This document shows positions 51,841 to 57,379 of a DNA stretch of 57,379 nucleotides, piece after piece (positions within the stretch are counted from its first letter, which is position 1; each line of letters starts with the position of its first letter). The notes under the pieces were generated by a model. The model worked only from the letters and a program-made list of their open reading frames with translations, searched no databases and was not told the origin of the DNA. This DNA is from CAYNLG01 sp964397995. GTDB lineage: Bacteria > Planctomycetota > Phycisphaerae > FEN-1346. The stretch is taken from contig CAYNLG010000017.1 in assembly GCA_964397995.1 (NCBI GenBank), positions 1-57,379 of the forward strand, read 5' to 3'. The position numbers and the translations under genes were made by a program.

Positions 51841-53346
51841 CTAATCAACATATCCGAGCTCCCGAAGCCGTTTCTCGAGAACCTCTTTCTCCTTCTCACT
51901 CAAGGCAGTTGGGGTGGCTTCGAGGTTTTCATCGGCCGCATCTTCCTGCCTAACGTTCTCCACCAGACCATCGTGTACAGCTTCCCTAAGAAGTCGTCCC
52001 GGCAGGTCAACTGGGACTGGCATTCCCAACAGCCTCAGCAGGGTGGGCACAACATCGTACTGTGTCGCGTCTGTCAACGTGGAGCCCGGTTTGACACCAC
52101 GACCACACATGAGCAAAATGCCATCTGGACCGTGACCATGGTCGCTTGGACGGCGGGGTTCGCAACGCACGAGGTCCGAGAGAGGAACTCGCGCCCCATT
52201 CCACATCCGGACTTGACTGTCCGGTCGCACCGGGATGTCGCGCGCAACGCCGAGGCGTATGCGGCTCCCAACCATTGCGCACGGGTCGAAGAGCCCAGTG
52301 CCCAAGCCATCCACGCGGGTCGCCCGGACCTTGTTCAGAAGGTCTGTCAGGTTCCCTTTGGCGCTCGCCAATCCGAGGTACGCCGTCAGGCCGGCATAGT
52401 AGCCCTCAACCGGGTACGGGAGTTCCAGCCTCCTGTGCAGAGAAGACGCCGGAACCAAATTCGTTCCTCCTTGGCGGACCAATTCCATACCGTGGTCAGA
52501 GACAATGAAGACCACCGTTTCGGCGTCGGCGAAGCGCAGAATCTCACCCATACCCTTGTCGATGGCCTCGTAGGTCTTCGGCACCACCGAACCCAACTGG
52601 CGGTCAGCCGAGCTTGGGCTTCCGTGCTTCCAGTTCTCATAGCGGTCCCAATACCGGTGCCCCACCGAATCGGCAATGCCAAACATGTATGCTGCATAAT
52701 GCGGCCTGCATATGCCCAGGAGCTGGCAGAATAAGCGTGTGTACAGTAGCTGCTGCGCGGTCTGGACCAGGAAATAGGCTCTATGGTCCCTTTGCTGCAG
52801 GTGGCGCATCGCCAGACCCGCCCGTATGAGCCCGGCACAGGCATCTTTTCCCAGGCCGGCGCCGAGAACGTGCAGAAGGTACCAAACCTTGCGGCCGAAA
52901 CCGTGGAGTTGCTTTCCCTGGCACAACGGCGCCACCCATTCCGGATGAGCCTTAGCTGACACATCCGCAAACGACGGAACGACAAAGACCTCGTTCTCGG
53001 CCGGTGGCCAGTTACAGAACATGCGGCACAGGCCGACCCGCCACCCCAGCCTGCCGAGGCGCTCCTGAAGTCGAGGCTTCCGAAGGTTTGCCCGCAGGGC
53101 CGTAGGGAAGCCCGTAATGCCATGCTCGTCGGGTGAGTACCCGGACTCGATCGTCGTCCAAAGCGCAGGACTGCTGTACCCAGGCTGGCTTCTCAGCCTC
53201 CCATAGGCGCCCCGACACCTAAGCCGGGCCAGATTCGGCAACTTGCCTTCCGCCATCATGGGGCCAATCACGTCGTCTGTCGCCCCATCTACCCCGATCA
53301 GAAGACAGCGGAGAGGCCTGCGCGAGCTATCGCGAAGCTTGCTCAC
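51841..53346 (-). CDS. Alkaline phosphatase-superfamily phosphodiesterase
   Basis: A 501-residue protein of the type I phosphodiesterase/nucleotide pyrophosphatase family. The start is GTG 53346, part of a GTGA overlap with the epimerase stop. Metal ligands fit the family: D20 in LIGVDGA, nucleophile T64 or T65 in SPALWTTI, D226 and H230 in ADSVGHRYW, and D284-H285 in IVSDHGM. The enzyme would hydrolyse or transfer a phosphodiester or phosphonate group. Relatives in polysaccharide loci may transfer phosphate-containing groups onto glycans. No signal peptide is clear; the cellular side is unknown. Confidence 0.85.
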   Translation of the reverse strand: MSKLRDSSRRPLRCLLIGVDGATDDVIGPMMAEGKLPNLARLRCRGAYGRLRSQPGYSSPALWTTIESGYSPDEHGITGFPTALRANLRKPRLQERLGRLGWRVGLCRMFCNWPPAENEVFVVPSFADVSAKAHPEWVAPLCQGKQLHGFGRKVWYLLHVLGAGLGKDACAGLIRAGLAMRHLQQRDHRAYFLVQTAQQLLYTRLFCQLLGICRPHYAAYMFGIADSVGHRYWDRYENWKHGSPSSADRQLGSVVPKTYEAIDKGMGEILRFADAETVVFIVSDHGMELVRQGGTNLVPASSLHRRLELPYPVEGYYAGLTAYLGLASAKGNLTDLLNKVRATRVDGLGTGLFDPCAMVGSRIRLGVARDIPVRPDSQVRMWNGARVPLSDLVRCEPRRPSDHGHGPDGILLMCGRGVKPGSTLTDATQYDVVPTLLRLLGMPVPVDLPGRLLREAVHDGLVENVRQEDAADENLEATPTALSEKEKEVLEKRLRELGYVD

Positions 53347-54317
53347 GACGCCCCCCTCGCCCGGTCGCTTCCCTCGCGAACCATCGCTTCCCGGTACCAC
53401 ACCACCGTCCGCCGCAGGCCCTCGGCGAAGGGGACTTGGGGCGTGTAGCCAAGCAGGCGGCGGGCGGCCGAGACGTCGGCCAGGGAGTGCGGCACGTCGC
53501 CTGGCCGGGGCGGCTCGTAGATCGGTGTCAAGTCGGTGCCCAGGACCGTGTTGAAGTCCGCGACCATCTGGTTCAGGTCCGTCGCCTGGCCGCACCCGAT
53601 GTTGACCGTCTCGCCGTGCATGGCCTCGGCCTCGGCGGCCAAAATGTTCGCGTGGACGACGTTTTCGACGTAGGTGAAGTCGCGCGACTGGGTGCCGTCG
53701 CCGAAGATGGTCGGCCGCTGCCCGGCCAGCATCCGCGCGGCGAACGCGGCGATGACCCCGGCGTACTGGTTCGTCGGGTCCTGGCGCGGGCCGAAGACAT
53801 TGAAGTACCGCAGGCAGACCGTCTCAAGGCCGAACGCCCGGTACCATGTCGCGCAGAAGAGCTCGCCGGCGGCCTTGCTGGCGGCATACGGGCTGACGGG
53901 CAGGAGCGGCATCGTCTCGCGTTTGGGCAGCTCGCGGCCCGCCCCGTAGGCGCTCGAGCTGGCCGCGAAGACCAGCCGCCGCACCCCCGCCTCCCGGGCC
54001 GCCATCAGCAGGTTGACCGTGCCGAGGGTGTTGGCCTCGAAGGCCGTCCGCGGGTCCTTCATGCTGCGCGGGACACTGGGGATGGCCGCCTGGTGCAGGA
54101 TGCGGTCGACGCCGGCGCAGGCCCGGCGGCAGACGTCCGGGTCGCGGAGGTCGCCCTCGACCAGGTCGACGTCGCCGGCGACCTCGTCGAGGTTGGCCCG
54201 GAAGCCGGTCGAGAAGTTGTCGACGACGCGGGTCCGGATGCCGCGTTTGAGCACCGCCCGAACGAGGTTCGACCCGATAAAGCCCGCGCCGCCCGTGATG
54301 AGCCAGGTCTCCGCCAT
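53343..54317 (-). CDS. NAD-dependent nucleotide-sugar 4-epimerase (WbpP/GalE-like)
   Basis: A 324-residue short-chain dehydrogenase of the extended type. The Rossmann motif is GGAGFIG at residues 9-15, and the catalytic triad includes S120-122 region (AASSSAYG), Y144 and K148 in YAASK. PRQDPTNQYAGVIAAF and GDGTQSRDFTYVENVV are characteristic of UDP-sugar epimerases such as WbpP. It would supply UDP-Gal, UDP-GalNAc or a uronic acid for the repeat unit. Its ATG at 54317 overlaps the upstream glycosyltransferase stop by one base (TGATG), and its stop overlaps the phosphodiesterase start by four bases. Confidence 0.93.
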   Translation of the reverse strand: MAETWLITGGAGFIGSNLVRAVLKRGIRTRVVDNFSTGFRANLDEVAGDVDLVEGDLRDPDVCRRACAGVDRILHQAAIPSVPRSMKDPRTAFEANTLGTVNLLMAAREAGVRRLVFAASSSAYGAGRELPKRETMPLLPVSPYAASKAAGELFCATWYRAFGLETVCLRYFNVFGPRQDPTNQYAGVIAAFAARMLAGQRPTIFGDGTQSRDFTYVENVVHANILAAEAEAMHGETVNIGCGQATDLNQMVADFNTVLGTDLTPIYEPPRPGDVPHSLADVSAARRLLGYTPQVPFAEGLRRTVVWYREAMVREGSDRARGAS

Positions 54318-55531
54318 CAGAGTCCCCCCCCAGTCGCGTCCGCGTCGGCCGGCACGAGAGGCCGTTCCCGGTCGGACTCGGCCGCGCGCATGCCGCCCAT
54401 AAGCGCCTCTTCGATCCGGGCCACCTTCGCGGGCCACGTCTCCTGAGCCATCGCCCGGCTGCAGACGCCGCGGTCGGGTGCGGCTGCCACGCACGTTTCA
54501 ATTTCAGTGATAAATGCGTCGGCCGTGGCCGCGGCGCATACGTGGCCGTCCGTTTGCACCACCTCCGGCAGCGGCGTCGAGACGACCGGCAGGCCGGCCG
54601 CCAGATACTCACGCAGCTTGATCGGGTTGACCGCCCGCGTCAGCGCGTTGACCTTGAACGGAATCAGCCCCGCGTCGAAGTGCCGGCAGTAGGCCGGAAG
54701 GTCCGCGTAGGGCCGCCGGCCCAGGAAGTGCATGTTCGGAATCGCGCGGCAGGCCGAGAGGTTCACGCCCGAATCGGCGTCACCGATCAGGACAATGTGC
54801 CAGTCCGGACGGCGCCGGGCGACCTCGGCCAAGAGGTCCAGGGCAACCCAGTCGCGGATCAGGCCGAAGAAGCCGAGGATCGGGTGCGGGATGTCCTGCA
54901 TGTCCTCCGGCACCGGCAGGTTGTTCGTCACGGCCTTCGCGAAATGGTTGTAGTCCACGCCATGCGGCACCAGGATCGTGTTCCGGTTGAGCGGGGCCTT
55001 GGCCGCCTGCAGGGCCCGGCTTGTGGTGACCACGAGGTCTGCCCGGCGGCAGAGCTCGGCCTCGTCGCGGCGGACCTGCGCGGGGTCGTAGCCGGTGAAC
55101 GAGGCGAAGTCGTCCACGCAATAGTAGACGACCTTCTCGGCCGAAAACGCGTCCAGCAGGTACGCGACATCCGGCGTGAAGGACCAGACCTGGAGTGGCC
55201 CGCGGCGGACCGTGCCGAGGGCGCGGCGAACCTGGGCCACGAGCAGCGCCCGGTTCAGCCGGCGGGCCGTCCGCGACGACGGCAGCGGCGCGACCAACGG
55301 GGTGAGCGTGTAGAGGCCCGGCCGCTCGCGCTTCAGGCCGCCCGCCACCTGGGCCAGCTTGCGGGCGGCATAGGCGAGGTCAGACCCGCTCGCCGAGGGC
55401 GTGCGCGACGCGTGGTAGTTGACCCACAGGACGACGTTCGTCTCGGCCAGCAGGTGCATCACATGATGCTTGCTGGTCGGCGGGGCGTCGTACCCGCTCG
55501 CGAAGCACAGGATGGTCCGGTTGTCAATCAT
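54317..55531 (-). CDS. TuaH-like glycosyltransferase
   Basis: A 404-residue glycosyltransferase of the GT-B fold. N-terminal features include ILCFASGYDAPPTSKHHVM and VVYYCVDDFASFTGYD, a pattern shared with TuaH and related teichuronic-type enzymes. The donor domain contains LGFFGLIRDWVALDLL, a LGRRPYADLPAYCRHFD loop and NPIKLREYLAAGLPVVST, where the glutamate contacts the sugar nucleotide. Sugar specificity is unknown. It overlaps the upstream VanZ gene by four bases and the epimerase by one, so all are in one transcript. Confidence 0.87.
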   Translation of the reverse strand: MIDNRTILCFASGYDAPPTSKHHVMHLLAETNVVLWVNYHASRTPSASGSDLAYAARKLAQVAGGLKRERPGLYTLTPLVAPLPSSRTARRLNRALLVAQVRRALGTVRRGPLQVWSFTPDVAYLLDAFSAEKVVYYCVDDFASFTGYDPAQVRRDEAELCRRADLVVTTSRALQAAKAPLNRNTILVPHGVDYNHFAKAVTNNLPVPEDMQDIPHPILGFFGLIRDWVALDLLAEVARRRPDWHIVLIGDADSGVNLSACRAIPNMHFLGRRPYADLPAYCRHFDAGLIPFKVNALTRAVNPIKLREYLAAGLPVVSTPLPEVVQTDGHVCAAATADAFITEIETCVAAAPDRGVCSRAMAQETWPAKVARIEEALMGGMRAAESDRERPLVPADADATGGGL

Positions 55532-55965
55532 CGCGTTCCCGTGTCCGACACGCGGGCCGCCGCGTGGGCGGTTTCCCGATTCCGGCCTTCGTCGGCCGGG
55601 TCGCGTTCGGCCAACACGAAGGCGGCACCCATGCCGGCCCCCGCCGCATTAAGTATCATGTCTCCCACGGCCGCGAACCGGCCGGGGATGACGGTCTGAG
55701 CACACTCGAGCGCCACGCCGAAAGCCACGCCGCCGGCCATCGCCAGGAGCGCCGGCCCCCATCGCCGAGCGCCCGTCGCGCGGGCACCCAGCCAGACGAG
55801 CAGGCCGTACGCCGGCACGTGGAGCAGGTTCTGGGCCTCCGGCGAGAACGTGATGTCCCAACCCTTCAGAGGTCCCCCGCCCGAGGGCAGCAGGCTGAAG
55901 GCCGCCAGCGCCGCCGCGTAGACGGCCAGAACCAGCCACAGGAGCTTGGTCGGGCGTCGCGTCAT
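55528..55965 (-). CDS. Small VanZ-family membrane protein
   Basis: A 145-residue integral membrane protein with four hydrophobic helices, of ordinary VanZ length. Signature ALECAQTVIPGRFAAVGDMILNAAGAGMG matches the conserved E...Q...D..N..G..G region. VanZ proteins recur in exosortase exopolysaccharide loci, but their reaction is not established. It is flanked by two glycosyltransferases with four-base overlaps at both ends. Confidence 0.9.
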   Translation of the reverse strand: MTRRPTKLLWLVLAVYAAALAAFSLLPSGGGPLKGWDITFSPEAQNLLHVPAYGLLVWLGARATGARRWGPALLAMAGGVAFGVALECAQTVIPGRFAAVGDMILNAAGAGMGAAFVLAERDPADEGRNRETAHAAARVSDTGTR

Positions 55966-57248
55966 GGGGTCACCGACTGCCTGTAGCGTGTGGCAACGGG
56001 TTCAGTGGCCGGGAGACGGGTTTCCTCGGGAGCGGCGGCGCGGCCGGTCTTGGCCTCATCACCACGCGCCAGACGCGCGCATAGGTCCACGAGCGGCTCC
56101 AGGCGGGCCTCCCACGCGAAATCGGCCTCGACGCGGGCCCGGGCCGCCCGTTCGAGGGCCTCGCGTCGGCCGTCGTCCTCGAGAAGCGAGCGGACCGCCT
56201 CCACCCATGATGCTGGGGAGGCGGCTTCGACGACGTCCGTGCCCCGCCCGAGGTCAAGGCCTTCGAGCGCCGGCGGCGAGGCCACCACCGCTCGGCCCAT
56301 CGCCATCGCCTCCAGCACCTTGTTCTGGATGCCGCGCGCCGTCAGTAGCGGCACCACGGCCGCGCGGGCTTCGCTCAGATACGGTCGTACATCCGGCACG
56401 GCGCCAGTCACCTCGATGCCTGGCCGCTCGGCCAGCCGCCGCACGGCCGGCGCGGGGTTGCGGCCGACAACGACGAACCGCAGGTCCGGCCGCTCGCGAC
56501 GAAGGGCCGGCCAGACCGTCTCGGCAAACCAACACACGCCCTCGACGTTCGGCCGGTAGTCCATCGTACCGGTGAAGACCAGCGTCGGCCGGACGTCGGC
56601 CGGGCGTGGGCGCGGCCGGAAGACGTCGAGGTCCACACCGTTGCCGACGGCCAAGACCGTCGCGCCCGACGGGACGGGTCCGAGGGCGGCCACCTCGGCG
56701 TCACTCACGAGGGCGACGGCGTCGCACCGCGTCAGGGCCTCGTGCTCCAGTTGCCGCACGGCCCGTGCCTCTCGGGCGTAGAGCCACGCCTTCGGTCCTC
56801 GGGCCGCGGCGGCGTACGCCGCCCACTTGGCGCTGTCGGCGTCCACGAGGTCCAGCACGCGGGCCCCGGCGGGCACACCCAGAACGTACGGCAGCGTGCT
56901 GGAGGAAGTGCCGAGGACCAAGTCAAACAGGCCGTCGCCCGCCGCCTCGGCGATGAGCCGCCTGAGCTGCCGGCTGCGGAAGTAGCCCTCGGTGACGGAG
57001 CGTCCACTGGCGAGCGCCGCGGTGCCGCGCGCCCAGCCCCAAGCCCCCCCGGCGCGGGCCACCAGGAGCCGCTCACACCACGGGTCGAGCTTGGCAGCTG
57101 CCGTCACGTCGGCCGCCGAATGGGCCAGCGCGGCCACGGTTACGCGGAAGTGCTTCGCCAGCGCCCGGATCGCATGGAACGCGCGCAGGCGTTCCCCCTT
57201 GTCGGGGGGAAAGGGCACGCGATGCGCGATGTAGAGCAGGCGTTTCAT
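55962..57248 (-). CDS. Glycosyltransferase of the TIGR03087/exosortase type
   Basis: A 428-residue retaining glycosyltransferase. Its opening LLYIAHRVPFPPDKGERLRAF is the signature of sugar transferases found in PEP-CTERM/XrtA loci (TIGR03087). The donor-binding half has VGNGVDLDVFRP, VFTGTMDYRPNVEGV and GIQNKVLEAMAMGRAVVAS with the E-x7-E-like pair. It is the first gene of the leftward run in this window; 131 bp upstream to the window edge show no other gene and no strong promoter, so the operon could begin here or further right. It overlaps the VanZ gene by four bases. Confidence 0.92.
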   Translation of the reverse strand: MKRLLYIAHRVPFPPDKGERLRAFHAIRALAKHFRVTVAALAHSAADVTAAAKLDPWCERLLVARAGGAWGWARGTAALASGRSVTEGYFRSRQLRRLIAEAAGDGLFDLVLGTSSSTLPYVLGVPAGARVLDLVDADSAKWAAYAAAARGPKAWLYAREARAVRQLEHEALTRCDAVALVSDAEVAALGPVPSGATVLAVGNGVDLDVFRPRPRPADVRPTLVFTGTMDYRPNVEGVCWFAETVWPALRRERPDLRFVVVGRNPAPAVRRLAERPGIEVTGAVPDVRPYLSEARAAVVPLLTARGIQNKVLEAMAMGRAVVASPPALEGLDLGRGTDVVEAASPASWVEAVRSLLEDDGRREALERAARARVEADFAWEARLEPLVDLCARLARGDEAKTGRAAAPEETRLPATEPVATRYRQSVTP

Positions 57249-57379
57249 GCGAGTCAGTCACCGGGCTGTCCTGCCTTCTGCCCGCCAGTCTTTTCCGGCT
57301 GATGCCGGCTGCCGTCCTTCAGCCCCCTAGCAGGCCGCTAAAGAGTGCGGCCGAAGCCGGTGCAATCTCTTTTCATTGA

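Noticed and set aside
57249..57379. Start of another gene or a tRNA at the right edge
   Set aside because: No open frame with a ribosome site and no cloverleaf pattern was seen; a TTGCAC/TTTAGC pair was too weak to call a promoter.

Overview
The window is high-GC bacterial chromosome with a Planctomycetota-like gene repertoire: formylglycine sulfatases, several PQQ-type beta-propeller proteins, a large secreted propeller/carbohydrate-binding protein, a beta-helix protein, an AsmA-like giant and an exosortase-linked exopolysaccharide locus. The phylum assignment is inference from gene content and base composition only. No rRNA, tRNA or CRISPR array was seen.

Left third (1-16.8 kb). Two adjacent Cys-type sulfatases are followed by a compact, visibly more AT-rich three-gene cassette with its own sigma70-like promoter: a HEPN-domain protein, an unrecognised 169-residue protein and a SecB-like chaperone. 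This resembles the logic of toxin-antitoxin-chaperone modules but with a HEPN partner, and is my best candidate for an undescribed system. A leftward pair (Tat-exported hydrolase-like protein, parallel beta-helix protein), a 1429-residue secreted protein, a lipoprotein and an AsmA-like protein follow.

Middle (16.8-31 kb). The 3' part of the asmA-like gene plus the promoter behind it is repeated 2 kb downstream. The pieces fit a 3339-bp tandem duplication that formed at a 10-bp match, then decayed by two deletions with 4-bp matches at their ends, with a PQQ-propeller gene now lying inside the dead copy. The duplicated promoter drives a 762-residue QueG-like iron-sulfur protein built of three internal repeats. 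A second PQQ-propeller gene, a clear nrfH-nrfA pair for ammonia-forming nitrite reduction (leftward), a HEAT-repeat/HExxH protein, an ISNCY-type transposase remnant, a membrane protein with three VanZ-like repeats and a coupled HExxH-PDZ protein follow.

Right half (30.9-57.2 kb). A large exopolysaccharide locus, nearly all leftward. Transcription order from the right edge: TIGR03087-like glycosyltransferase, VanZ protein, TuaH-like glycosyltransferase, nucleotide-sugar epimerase, phosphodiesterase-superfamily enzyme, flippase, hexapeptide acyltransferase, glycosyltransferase, O-antigen-ligase-like polymerase, glycosyltransferase, a glycosyltransferase/ATP-grasp fusion, a deacetylase-like protein and a PaaK/CapK-like adenylating enzyme. 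A rightward CapA-family gene interrupts the direction, and then FemAB-like, exosortase-EpsI, a 1526-residue TPR protein and a DUF3473-type polysaccharide deacetylase continue leftward. Together these would build, flip, polymerise and modify a secreted polysaccharide, with an exosortase that presumably processes sorted surface proteins encoded elsewhere. Many junctions are 1-4 bp stop/start overlaps, so the locus probably consists of a few long operons.
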